From positions 1-14,232 of the forward strand of contig CADBME010000126.1 in assembly GCA_902795715.1 (NCBI GenBank): DNA of 14,232 nt, read 5' to 3'. Each line of letters starts with the position of its first letter. Within the stretch, counting starts at the first letter, position 1. Origin of the DNA: an uncultured Lachnospiraceae bacterium. Lineage in GTDB: Bacteria; Bacillota_A; Clostridia; Lachnospirales; Lachnospiraceae. Under the pieces are notes generated by a model, which worked only from the letters and a program-made list of their open reading frames with translations, did not search any database and was not told the DNA's origin. A program made the position numbers and the translations under genes. Positions 1 to 7,290 of the stretch are shown here, piece by piece.

Positions 1-65
1 AGAGGGATAAGCAGGGTGGAACCGCGAAATGATCGTCCCTGCTCCATGATTATTCATGGAGTAGG
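1..65 (+). promoter_or_regulatory. T-box riboswitch, 3' part (antiterminator and terminator)
   Basis: The canonical T-box sequence AGGGTGGAACCGCG lies at 13-26. Its antiterminator is visible: 11-16 (GCAGGG) pairs with 37-42 (CCCTGC), 24-26 pairs with 34-36, and the seven-base bulge TGGAACC (17-23) receives the tRNA 3' end. The competing terminator uses 38-49 and 54-65. Known behaviour: an uncharged tRNA stabilises the antiterminator and allows read-through. Stem I and the specifier codon lie upstream of the window, so the amino acid cannot be read directly. The variable bulge base A20 predicts a tRNA with U73, which fits tRNA-Thr of Gram-positive bacteria, but also Gly or Cys. thrS lies second downstream, so threonine is the favoured inference. 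Confidence 0.93.
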
Positions 66-77
66 TTTTTTTATTTT
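38..77 (+). terminator. T-box-controlled intrinsic terminator
   Basis: A 12-bp hairpin pairs CCTGCTCCATGA (38-49) with TCATGGAGTAGG (54-65), with one G-U pair and the four-base loop TTAT. It is followed by TTTTTTTATTTT (66-77). The 5' arm shares bases 38-42 with the antiterminator, as expected for a transcription-attenuating T-box. It sits 40 bases before the start of the downstream gene. Confidence 0.92.
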
Positions 78-117
78 AATGACAGCAAGTACAGGTTGGC
101 CGATAAAGGAAAGCAGA

Positions 118-2268
118 ATGATCAGCTATCATAAAAATACAGGTGCAGACAGGAAAAAAACAGGATATAGACCCCTTGGCCCCAGGGGAGAAAACAGTAT
201 TCGTTCCTTTTTTTCCGGCGGACATGGGAAGTATTTTCTTCTTGTCATGGAATTATTGCTTTTAGCGGCCTTCCTGGCCAAGCCGGATCTTTATTATAAT
301 AGTCTGGCTCCCAGCTGGCCCGACCGCTTTTATGCAGATTCCATCGGAATCTGCGGCACTTTGTGGATTGTCCTTGTCATCCTCACACTGGCATCCTTTA
401 AGATTCCCGAGGAGGCGGACTGGGTAATGACTTTTATAGCAGGCTGCCTGACTCCTTTTGTCTGCTTTCTCATCCTTGAAGCCTACAATGACCTTCAGTT
501 CTGGGGACCGGTATCTCTTATGGAGATTCGATATGTCCTGCTGGATCTTATAATCTATTATGTCATATACGGGATCCTGCTTCTGATCTTTAACAGTATC
601 AGAGGGGCATCTATCGCTTTGGTTTTATTTACGGCAGGCTTTGGGATATTTAACTATGAACTGACCGTATTCCGTAATATGAGTTTTATTGCCTCGGACA
701 TTTTTTCTGCACTGACGGCGGCTGCGGTAGCCAATACCTATGAAGTTCAGATTGATGTGGAGACGGCGGAACTGATTATTCTGACCCTTGTCCTGTGTGC
801 CATGCTCTTTCGCCTGTCAAGGAGACCTCTTTTTAAGGGAAAAAGAAGAGCAGGATTCCTTGCGGTCTGTCTCGGCATGGGACTTGTCTTCTGCAACCTG
901 TACGTATTCAGCGACTATCTGGAGAGGATGGAGGTAGATTTCCGGGTTTATCGGCCCCAGTTTAAATACCGCTATTACGGGACTTTGCTTACTACGGTAA
1001 GAACCTTTGGATATCTTCATGTGAAAAAACCGGAGGATTATTCTATAGATGCAGTAAGGGGAGCTATGGCATCCCTGCAGAGTCAGGGAGACTCTGCAGG
1101 TCGGAATGAGACCGGAGCCGGCCGGCCCAATATTATCTGTATTATGAATGAATCATTTTCTGATCCGGCTTCTCTGGGTGATCTGCCTCTTAGCCGGGAC
1201 TACATGCCATTTTTCCGGTCTTTAAGGAAAAATACTATTCGGGGAAACACTTACACATCTGTATTTGGCGGGAACACGGCCAACTCGGAGTTTGAGTTCC
1301 TGACAGGAAATACCATGGCTTTTTTGCCGGATAATTCGGTACCCTACCAGCTCTTTCTCCGCGATAGTACGCCCGGTCTCATCTCAACTCTCAAGTCCCA
1401 GGGATATGGGAAGGCGCTGGCTCTTCATCCCTATTACAATACCGGGTACAGTCGCTACAAAATCTATCCTCTGATGGGCTTTGACCATTTTTACTGCTCA
1501 GACGATTTCTCCGTCTTTAGCAAAACCGTGAACTATCATATTACCGATGATGAAAATTATAAGAAAATCATTGATCTTTATGAAAAGAGGAATCCGGCTG
1601 AGGGACCCTTCCTCCTCTTCACGGTGACCATGCAGAATCACGGAAGTTATACGGGAAGCACAGCCGAAACCGGTGACTCGGTGAAACTGACCGGAGACTA
1701 TGCCGGTTTTAAAAAGGCAGAAGAGTTTCTGAATATGATGAAAATGTCGGACGATGCATTAAAAGACCTGGTGTCTTATTTTAAAAGAGTGGATGAACCG
1801 ACTGTAATCCTCTTTTTCGGGGATCATATGCCGGACCTGGATGATGGCTTTTATGACAAACTCATGGGAAAATCCATGGATGAACTCGAAGGGGAAGAAC
1901 TTGAGAAGCTCTATCGGGTACCATTCCTGGTCTGGGCTAACTATGATATCGAAGAAAAAGAAGTTGAAAAGACCAGTAACAATTACCTGTCCACCTATCT
2001 GGCGGATGCCGCAGGATTTCAGAGAACCCCCTATCTTGAATTCCTCACAGGCCTGCGGGAGGAGATACCGGCCATTAATGCCCTGGGATACTGGGATCAG
2101 AATGGACGATTTTATGAAAATGAAGACAGGACATCCCCTTTCTACCATAGTATTTACAGATATCATCTGATTGAGTATAATAATCTCTTTGGCAGGAAGA
2201 ATCGCATAAGCAACTTCTTTTATCTGGATGAAAGGGAGAATGACAGCGAGGAATCTACAATCCCCTGA
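118..2268 (+). CDS. LTA-synthase-family membrane sulfatase (phosphoglycerol transferase-like)
   Basis: A 716-residue membrane enzyme of the LtaS/alkaline-phosphatase superfamily. Family members move glycerol phosphate from phosphatidylglycerol onto lipoteichoic acid or related envelope glycans outside the membrane. About seven hydrophobic segments fill residues 38-263, more than the five of classical LtaS. The extracellular sulfatase domain follows, with the expected metal and catalytic residues: E345 (MNESF), nucleophile T387 (GGNTANSEFEF), H508 (QNHGSY) and D569-H570 (FGDHMPDL). The start at 118 is chosen because AAAGGA (105-110) precedes it by 7 bases; earlier in-frame starts (16, 46, 79) fall in the T-box or its U-tract and lack a ribosome site. 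The T-box in front implies control by tRNA charging. The gap to thrS is 58 bp with no terminator. Exact substrate is unknown; another envelope sulfatase role is possible. Confidence 0.88.
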   Translation: MISYHKNTGADRKKTGYRPLGPRGENSIRSFFSGGHGKYFLLVMELLLLAAFLAKPDLYYNSLAPSWPDRFYADSIGICGTLWIVLVILTLASFKIPEEADWVMTFIAGCLTPFVCFLILEAYNDLQFWGPVSLMEIRYVLLDLIIYYVIYGILLLIFNSIRGASIALVLFTAGFGIFNYELTVFRNMSFIASDIFSALTAAAVANTYEVQIDVETAELIILTLVLCAMLFRLSRRPLFKGKRRAGFLAVCLGMGLVFCNLYVFSDYLERMEVDFRVYRPQFKYRYYGTLLTTVRTFGYLHVKKPEDYSIDAVRGAMASLQSQGDSAGRNETGAGRPNIICIMNESFSDPASLGDLPLSRDYMPFFRSLRKNTIRGNTYTSVFGGNTANSEFEFLTGNTMAFLPDNSVPYQLFLRDSTPGLISTLKSQGYGKALALHPYYNTGYSRYKIYPLMGFDHFYCSDDFSVFSKTVNYHITDDENYKKIIDLYEKRNPAEGPFLLFTVTMQNHGSYTGSTAETGDSVKLTGDYAGFKKAEEFLNMMKMSDDALKDLVSYFKRVDEPTVILFFGDHMPDLDDGFYDKLMGKSMDELEGEELEKLYRVPFLVWANYDIEEKEVEKTSNNYLSTYLADAAGFQRTPYLEFLTGLREEIPAINALGYWDQNGRFYENEDRTSPFYHSIYRYHLIEYNNLFGRKNRISNFFYLDERENDSEESTIP

Positions 2269-2326
2269 AGAAATGCCTGATAAGGGTAAATATTGAGTAA
2301 ATGTAATAAGGAAAAGGAGAGTAACT

Positions 2327-4360
2327 ATGATCATCACATTAAAAGACGGTTCTGCAAAAGAATATGCACAGCCTATGTCCGTGCTGGATATTGCAAAAGA
2401 CATCAGCGAGGGGCTCGCACGCAATGCCTGTGCAGGACAGATTGACGGCAAGACGGTAGACCTTCGCACTATGGTCGATTCCGACTGTACATTAAACATT
2501 TTTACATTCAATGACGACGAGGGTAAGCTGGCTTTCCGCCATACCACATCCCATGTTCTGGCCCAGGCAGTGATGCGCCTCTTCCCCGAAGCAAAATATA
2601 CCATCGGACCGGCCATCGAAGACGGTTTCTATTATGACTTTGATGTTCGTCCTCTGTCCCGGGAAGACCTGGATGCCATAGAAAAAGAGATGAAAAAAAT
2701 CATCAAAGAGAATCCGCCCATCGAGAGATTCGAGCTTCCCAGAGAGGAAGCTATAGCCCTGATGCAGGAAAAGGATCAGCCCTATAAAGTTGAACTGATT
2801 CAAGATCTGCCGGAAGATGCCGTAATCAGCTTTTACCGCCAGGGGGACTTTACAGATCTCTGTGCCGGACCCCACCTTATGAACCTGAAGCCCATCAAGG
2901 CCTTTAAACTGACATCCTCTTCCGGCGCTTACTGGAGAGGAGACGAGCACAACAAGATGCTCACCAGAATCTACGGCACATCCTACACAAAGAAATCCGA
3001 TCTTGCGGAAAGGTTGAAATACCTGGAAGAAATCCGGCTCCGTGACCATAACAAGCTGGGACGTGAAATGGATCTCTTTACCACGGTGGATGTCATCGGT
3101 CAGGGACTCCCCCTCTTTATGCCCAAGGGGACCAAGATGATCCAGAAGCTGCAGAGATGGATTGAAGACCTTGAAGACTACGAGTGGGGTTATGTACGTA
3201 CCAGAACTCCTCTCATGGCCAAATCAACCCTCTATAAGATTTCCGATCACTGGTATCACTACAAAGACGGAATGTTCATATTCGGATATGACACCAAAGA
3301 AGAACTGGAAAATGCCGAAGAAGCCGCCAGAGAAATCCATGGGGTTCAGGACCTGTCCATGATTGAAAATGACGCAGACAGCAATGCCTATGCCCTAAGG
3401 CCCATGACCTGTCCCTTCCAGTATTATGTATACAAGGCCCGCCAGAAGAGCTATCGTGACCTTCCCTACCGCATGTCGGAAACGTCCACTATTTTCCGAA
3501 ATGAAGACTCCGGGGAAATGCACGGCTTGACCCGTGTACGTCAGTTCACTATCTCCGAGGGACACCTGGTCTGCACACCGGAACAGATCAGTGACGAATT
3601 CAAGGGCTGTGTTAATCTGGCCAAATATTGTCTGACTACCCTGGGCCTTCAGGATGACGTTACCTACCGCATGTCCAAGTGGGACCCCAACAATACGGAT
3701 AAATACCTGGGAACAGCAAAAGACTGGGATCGGGTACAGGACATGATGAGAGAGATTCTTGATGAAATCGGACTGGACTATGTGGAAGCCGACGGCGAAG
3801 CAGCCTTCTACGGCCCCAAACTGGACATTCAGGCCAAGAACGTCTATGGCAAAGAAGACACCATGATAACCATCCAGCTGGACATGTTCCTGGCAGAACG
3901 CTATGACATGTACTATATAGACCGCGACGGAGAAAAGAAAAGACCCTACATCATCCACAGAACATCCATGGGATGCTACGAAAGAACACTGGCATGGCTG
4001 ATTGAAAAATACGCCGGCAAATTCCCGACCTGGCTCTGCGCAGAACAGGTACGTATACTTCCCATCTCGGAGAAATTCTTCGACTATGCCGATCAGGTAT
4101 ATGCCGAGCTTCGCAAAAACGGCATCGATGTAACGGTAGACAAACGCGCTGAAAAAATAGGTTACAAGATCCGCGAAGCCAGAATGGACAAGCTCCCCTA
4201 TATGCTTATTGTAGGAGCCCAGGAAGAACAGGACCACACCGTAGCAGTGCGAAGCCGCTTTGCCGGAGACGAAGGCCCCAAAGCCCTCGACAGCTTTATC
4301 GCGGACATCTGCGAAGAAATCCGTACAAAAGCCATCCGCAAAGAGGAAGTGGGACAGTAG
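2327..4360 (+). CDS. thrS: Threonyl-tRNA synthetase
   Basis: A class II synthetase that charges tRNA-Thr in the cytosol; 677 residues, slightly longer than the usual ~640. The order is TGS domain (about 1-61), editing domain (about 62-225) with H72xxxH76 and C179/H183 (CAGPH), catalytic core (about 240-570) and anticodon-binding domain (about 575-670). The core zinc ligands are present: C362 (RPMTC), H399 (MHGLTRVR) and H544 (IIHRT). Motif 2 is recognisable around RNEDSGEMHG. Oddities are MTCPFQ in place of the usual MNCPGH, and an acidic insert of roughly 30 residues just before it (around 325-357). The start has a strong AAAAGGAGA site 6 bases upstream. There is no promoter or T-box in the 58-bp gap before it, so it is probably cotranscribed with the LTA-synthase-like gene from the T-box leader. 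Confidence 0.96.
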   Translation: MIITLKDGSAKEYAQPMSVLDIAKDISEGLARNACAGQIDGKTVDLRTMVDSDCTLNIFTFNDDEGKLAFRHTTSHVLAQAVMRLFPEAKYTIGPAIEDGFYYDFDVRPLSREDLDAIEKEMKKIIKENPPIERFELPREEAIALMQEKDQPYKVELIQDLPEDAVISFYRQGDFTDLCAGPHLMNLKPIKAFKLTSSSGAYWRGDEHNKMLTRIYGTSYTKKSDLAERLKYLEEIRLRDHNKLGREMDLFTTVDVIGQGLPLFMPKGTKMIQKLQRWIEDLEDYEWGYVRTRTPLMAKSTLYKISDHWYHYKDGMFIFGYDTKEELENAEEAAREIHGVQDLSMIENDADSNAYALRPMTCPFQYYVYKARQKSYRDLPYRMSETSTIFRNEDSGEMHGLTRVRQFTISEGHLVCTPEQISDEFKGCVNLAKYCLTTLGLQDDVTYRMSKWDPNNTDKYLGTAKDWDRVQDMMREILDEIGLDYVEADGEAAFYGPKLDIQAKNVYGKEDTMITIQLDMFLAERYDMYYIDRDGEKKRPYIIHRTSMGCYERTLAWLIEKYAGKFPTWLCAEQVRILPISEKFFDYADQVYAELRKNGIDVTVDKRAEKIGYKIREARMDKLPYMLIVGAQEEQDHTVAVRSRFAGDEGPKALDSFIADICEEIRTKAIRKEEVGQ

Positions 4361-4362
4361 AG

Positions 4363-4447
4363 ACGTTTCATAAATCATCTGTTCCCCGGATGGTAACAAA
4401 TCAACAGAATAACTGCCAACTAATACCATGAAATGTTCAATTTTTTC
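4363..4447 (+). terminator. Possible long-loop terminator after thrS
   Basis: ACGTTTCAT (4363-4371) can pair with ATGAAATGT (4428-4436) over 9 bp with one G-U, followed by CAATTTTTT. The enclosed 56 bases contain a small GTTCC/GGTAAC hairpin (4381-4396). The large loop makes this weaker than the other terminators here. A promoter directly follows, which supports transcription ending here. Confidence 0.35.
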
Positions 4448-4468
4448 ACAGAAGGGGAAAAGGTCTTG

Positions 4469-4477
4469 TGTTATAAT
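4469..4477 (+). promoter_or_regulatory. Extended -10 promoter for the eutS-like gene
   Basis: TGTTATAAT is a perfect extended -10 (TG, one base, TATAAT at 4472-4477). No convincing -35 hexamer is found 16-18 bases upstream, which extended -10 promoters do not strictly need. Initiation near 4484 would give a leader of about 150 bases. That leader holds a small TCCTG/CAGGA hairpin (4492-4513) but no riboswitch I recognise. Confidence 0.55.
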
Positions 4478-4633
4478 AAACATGGATGACTTCCTGTTTT
4501 ATTAATATCAGGAGATATGTAAAAATAAAATTCATGGAGGCAGTGTGTAAGGAGTGGAGAATCCGGTGCATATATACGCGCTGTGATAAGAGGCTGCACG
4601 GGCTGCATATTATAATGTAAAGGAGCGGATGAG

Positions 4634-5017
4634 ATGGATATCAGAGAATTGTTACCAAAGGATACAGAAGGAAGACTGAGAATTATTCAGGAGACAGTTC
4701 CTGGAAGACAGATCACACTGGCACATGTTATCACAAGCCCTAAACCGATCGTTTACCGGAAATTAGGCTTGAATCCGGACATTGATTTTGAGCGTTCCGC
4801 CATCGGAATCATCACGGTAACACCGAGTGAGTCCGCGGTGATCGGTGCTGATATTTCCATCAAGAGCGGCGATGTCTATCTGGGATTCGTTGACCGTTTC
4901 AGCGGAACTCTGATTCTTACAGGAAGAATTTCTGCCGTTGAGTCTGCTGTCAAAGCTGTAATCCATTATTTCCAGACAGAACTTGGATATGCAACTTGTC
5001 CGGTGACAAAGAAATAA
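4634..5017 (+). CDS. eutS: Bacterial microcompartment shell protein, EutS/PduU type
   Basis: A 127-residue circularly permuted BMC-domain protein. In Eut and Pdu microcompartments these hexamers tile the protein shell around ethanolamine- or propanediol-degrading enzymes. Diagnostic segments are IIQETVPGRQITLAH near the N-terminus (the beta-barrel cap region), AIGIITVTPSESAVI, ADISIKSG, and GFVDRFSGTLILTG, all closely resembling EutS and PduU. The N-terminus is about ten residues longer than Salmonella EutS. AAGGAG (4619-4624) lies 9 bases before the ATG. No other shell or enzyme gene is adjacent: thrS is upstream, and a strong terminator then ung are downstream, so this is an isolated monocistronic shell gene. 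EutS and PduU cannot be told apart by sequence reading alone. Confidence 0.9.
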   Translation: MDIRELLPKDTEGRLRIIQETVPGRQITLAHVITSPKPIVYRKLGLNPDIDFERSAIGIITVTPSESAVIGADISIKSGDVYLGFVDRFSGTLILTGRISAVESAVKAVIHYFQTELGYATCPVTKK

Positions 5018-5061
5018 TTTCCGTACCCGGCAGAGGACGGAATCAGAAGAAAATCATTGGT

Positions 5062-5096
5062 CCCCCATCTGTAAGACAGGTGGGGGATGTATTTTT
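5062..5096 (+). terminator. Strong intrinsic terminator after the eutS-like gene
   Basis: CCCCCATCTGT (5062-5072) pairs with ACAGGTGGGGG (5076-5086) through a three-base loop AAG, with one G-U pair, followed by ATGTATTTTT. It isolates the shell gene from ung. Confidence 0.9.
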
Positions 5097-5160
5097 GGAA
5101 GAATAATGAAAGAAACTCTTATTTTGAGAGAATGATCTAAGAGAGCCGGAGGGGAATAGC

Positions 5161-5838
5161 ATGAGTGCAATAGCCGGAGACTGGGCTGCAGCCCTGCAGG
5201 AAGAATACAAAAAACCTTATTATAAAAATCTGTACCTGAAACTGATCGATGAATACAAGAATTACAGAATCTTTCCTCCATCGGGAGATATTTTTAATGC
5301 TTTTCATATGACACCTTTGAAAGAAGTGAAAGTGGTCATCCTGGGACAGGACCCCTACCACAATGACGGGCAGGCCCATGGCCTCTCTTTTTCGGTTAAA
5401 CCTGAGGTGGAAATACCCCCCTCTCTGATAAACATTTATAAAGAGCTCCATGATGACCTGGGCTGCAGAATCCCGGATAACGGCTGCCTGACCAAGTGGG
5501 CCGAGCAAGGCGTACTGCTGCTGAATACAGTACTGACGGTTCGCGCTCACCAGGCAAACTCCCACAAGGGGATTGGCTGGGAAGAGTTTACGGATGCGGC
5601 TATTCAGGTTTTAAACCGGGAAGACAGACCCATGGTCTTTATGCTTTGGGGAACGCCTGCCAGACGCAAAAAAGCCATGCTGAACAATCCCAGGCACCTG
5701 ATTCTGGAGGCGCCTCATCCAAGCCCTCTTTCTGCATACCGGGGATTTTTCGGCTGTCGTCATTTCAGCCAGGCAAATGAATTCCTGGAGTTCCATGGCC
5801 AGAAGGCGATCGACTGGCAGATCGAGAATCGCTTTTAG
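5161..5838 (+). CDS. ung: Uracil-DNA glycosylase, family 1
   Basis: A 225-residue cytosolic base-excision repair enzyme that removes uracil from DNA. The family-1 hallmarks are in order: the water-activating loop GQDPYH (62-67, catalytic D64), the uracil-recognition region LLLNTVLTV (119-127), and the DNA-intercalation loop HPSPLSAYRGFFGCRHFS starting at H186. Length matches the family norm (about 220-230). GGAGGGG (5148-5154) lies 6 bases before the ATG. No clear promoter is seen in the 64 bases between the preceding terminator and the gene, so its transcription start is unresolved. A weak GAATCT/AGATTC hairpin (5838-5860) without a U-tract follows the stop. Confidence 0.97.
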   Translation: MSAIAGDWAAALQEEYKKPYYKNLYLKLIDEYKNYRIFPPSGDIFNAFHMTPLKEVKVVILGQDPYHNDGQAHGLSFSVKPEVEIPPSLINIYKELHDDLGCRIPDNGCLTKWAEQGVLLLNTVLTVRAHQANSHKGIGWEEFTDAAIQVLNREDRPMVFMLWGTPARRKKAMLNNPRHLILEAPHPSPLSAYRGFFGCRHFSQANEFLEFHGQKAIDWQIENRF

Positions 5839-5901
5839 AATCTTGTCTGGAAGCAGATTCCGGAAAGAAATCAGGGAGGGAAGCGGAGAAACGACTTTTT
5901 C

Positions 5902-5930
5902 TTGCATTTTTAATTTATTTCATGTAATAT
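5902..5930 (+). promoter_or_regulatory. Sigma-A type promoter for the GTPase pair
   Basis: TTGCAT (5902-5907) and TAATAT (5925-5930) are separated by exactly 17 bases, with TG immediately before the -10. Initiation is expected near 5937, giving a leader of about 95 bases before the first GTPase. Confidence 0.6.
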
Positions 5931-5947
5931 AGTTCTTTATCGGAGCA

Positions 5948-5998
5948 TCTCTTTGCAAGTCAAGGCGTCTGCCATTCCCGGCAGGTGGCTTTGGCAAG
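5948..5998 (+). promoter_or_regulatory. Leader hairpin ahead of the first GTPase
   Basis: CTGCC (5969-5973) pairs with GGCAG (5980-5984) around the loop ATTCCC. Flanking TTGC (5953-5956) and GCAA (5994-5997) could close an imperfect outer stem. The element lies wholly inside the predicted 5' leader. It does not match a B12-box or another riboswitch I recognise. A regulatory role is only inferred. Confidence 0.3.
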
Positions 5999-6030
5999 TT
6001 ACATCAAAATGGACAGAAAGGATGGAAAAC

Positions 6031-7212
6031 ATGACAAAAATAGATATTATTTCCGGTTTTCTCGGGGCCGGAAAGACCACATTGATAAAAAAACTTATTG
6101 AAGAAGCCTTCAAAGGTCAGAAGATCGTACTGATTGAGAATGAATTCGGAGAAATCGGGATTGACGGAGGCTTTCTCAAGGACTCCGGTATCCAGGTAAA
6201 TGAAATGAACTCCGGCTGTATCTGCTGTTCCCTGGTAGGAGACTTCAACACAGCTTTAAAAGAAGTCCTTGCCCAGTATGATCCGGACCGTATACTGATC
6301 GAGCCGTCGGGAGTTGGAAAGCTATCCGACGTGGTTAAGGCTGTTGAACGTGTTACCGATGATGAAAATGTCATTCTCAACAGTTATATTACGGTTGCCG
6401 ATGCCCAGCGGGCAAAAATGTATCTGAAAAATTTCGGTGAATTCTACAACAATCAGATTGAATTTGCCAATGCCATTTTCCTGAGCCGCACCCAGAACGT
6501 AAAGGAAGAACGCCTTGAGCAGACCCTTGAGCTTCTTCGGGCCATCAATGATAAATCTCCCATCGTAACTACTCCCTGGGATGAGCTGACTGGCCAGCAG
6601 ATCCTCACGGTCATGGAAGGAAAACATGATTTTTCCCAGGAGCTTTTTGACGCAGCCCTTGCTTTGCCGGAAGATGAGCACGACCACGATCATGACCATG
6701 ACCACGACCACCATCATCACGATCATGGCCACGACCACCATCATCACCATCACGACCACGACCACCATGAACATGATGACCATCACGACCACGATCACCA
6801 TGATCATGAAGGCCACGATGACCATCACGACCATGAGACACATCATCATGACCATGACCACGACCATCATCATGATCACAGCCACGGCCATCATCATCAC
6901 CATCACGGTCATGAAGGCCACCATCACGCAGATGAAGTCTTCACAAGCTGGGGGCTGGAGTCGCCTAGAAAATATAAAGAAGAGACCTTATCAGCCATAC
7001 TTAAAGCCCTGGCCGATGAGGATACCAAAGACTACGGTATTATTCTCCGGGCAAAAGGTATTGTTCCCTGTGAAGATGGAAGATGGATTCACTTCGATCT
7101 GGTTCCCGGTGAACAGGAAATTCGCTACGGCGCAGCAGATTATACCGGAAGAATCTGTGTTATAGGGGCAGAGTTAAAAGAGACAAAACTAAAAGAATTG
7201 TTTCAGCAATAA
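6031..7212 (+). CDS. COG0523/G3E GTPase (CobW-like metallochaperone) with a His/Asp tract
   Basis: A 393-residue protein of the CobW/YciC/ZNG1 family, cytosolic GTPases that bind and deliver metals, usually Zn or Co. Visible parts: Walker A GFLGAGKT (9-16), the family metal motif C63-I-C-C66, an SRTQ (152-155) segment where (N/S)KxD normally contacts guanine, a His/Asp-rich tract at 217-299, and a CobW C-terminal domain at about 303-393 (GIILRAKGIV...). The start at 6031 is chosen over upstream TTG 5953 and ATG 6022 because AAAGGA (6017-6022) is 8 bases before it and Walker A then begins at residue 9. The His tract suggests metal storage or sensing. It precedes a second GTPase by 78 bp and probably shares its transcript. 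The metal is not determinable here; absence of cob genes makes Zn as likely as Co. Confidence 0.93.
   Translation: MTKIDIISGFLGAGKTTLIKKLIEEAFKGQKIVLIENEFGEIGIDGGFLKDSGIQVNEMNSGCICCSLVGDFNTALKEVLAQYDPDRILIEPSGVGKLSDVVKAVERVTDDENVILNSYITVADAQRAKMYLKNFGEFYNNQIEFANAIFLSRTQNVKEERLEQTLELLRAINDKSPIVTTPWDELTGQQILTVMEGKHDFSQELFDAALALPEDEHDHDHDHDHDHHHHDHGHDHHHHHHDHDHHEHDDHHDHDHHDHEGHDDHHDHETHHHDHDHDHHHDHSHGHHHHHHGHEGHHHADEVFTSWGLESPRKYKEETLSAILKALADEDTKDYGIILRAKGIVPCEDGRWIHFDLVPGEQEIRYGAADYTGRICVIGAELKETKLKELFQQ
6679..6927 (+). repeat. His/Asp low-complexity repeat within the GTPase
   Basis: 83 consecutive codons encode about 51 His and about 21 Asp, with a few Gly and Glu, mostly as HD and HH steps (CAC/CAT with GAC/GAT). 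The codons alternate between synonymous forms, so the DNA is degenerate rather than a perfect tandem array. Known analogues in COG0523 proteins bind several divalent metal ions. This one is unusually long for the family. Confidence 0.95.
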
Positions 7213-7290
7213 GTATTGAAAAATGGAAGCGCATAAGCCGGATACAAACCGGAAGATTGCCTTATAAGCGACAGACACTTGGAGAATGTG

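Noticed and set aside
16..117. Upstream extension of the LTA-synthase-like frame (starts at 16, 46 or 79)
   Set aside because: These codons lie inside the T-box sequence, the terminator stem and its U-tract and have no ribosome binding site; ATG 118 has AAAGGA at good spacing.
1759..2616. Minus-strand open frame of 285 codons across the LtaS-like/thrS junction
   Set aside because: Overlaps two real genes, lacks family resemblance and a ribosome site; a shadow frame.
3395..4483. Long minus-strand open frame of 362 codons opposite thrS
   Set aside because: It is antisense to an unmistakable ThrRS, has no recognisable domain, and arises from the codon bias of the thrS strand.
4611..4616. Second TATAAT near the eutS start as an extra promoter
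   Set aside because: No -35 at a usable distance, and transcription from it would begin at or inside the ribosome binding site.
4534..4620. 28-codon open frame in the eutS leader ending at its ribosome binding site
   Set aside because: No Shine-Dalgarno sequence precedes the ATG and the peptide has no attenuator-like run of codons; a leader peptide is not supported.
5937..6030. Cobalamin riboswitch ahead of the CobW-like genes
   Set aside because: The leader is too short (about 95 bases) and no B12-box consensus is present.
6322..6927. Antisense Met/Val-rich and shifted-frame Thr/Met-rich open frames over the His tract
   Set aside because: They are the mechanical translation of CAY/GAY repeats in other frames; only the His/Asp frame joins two real domains.
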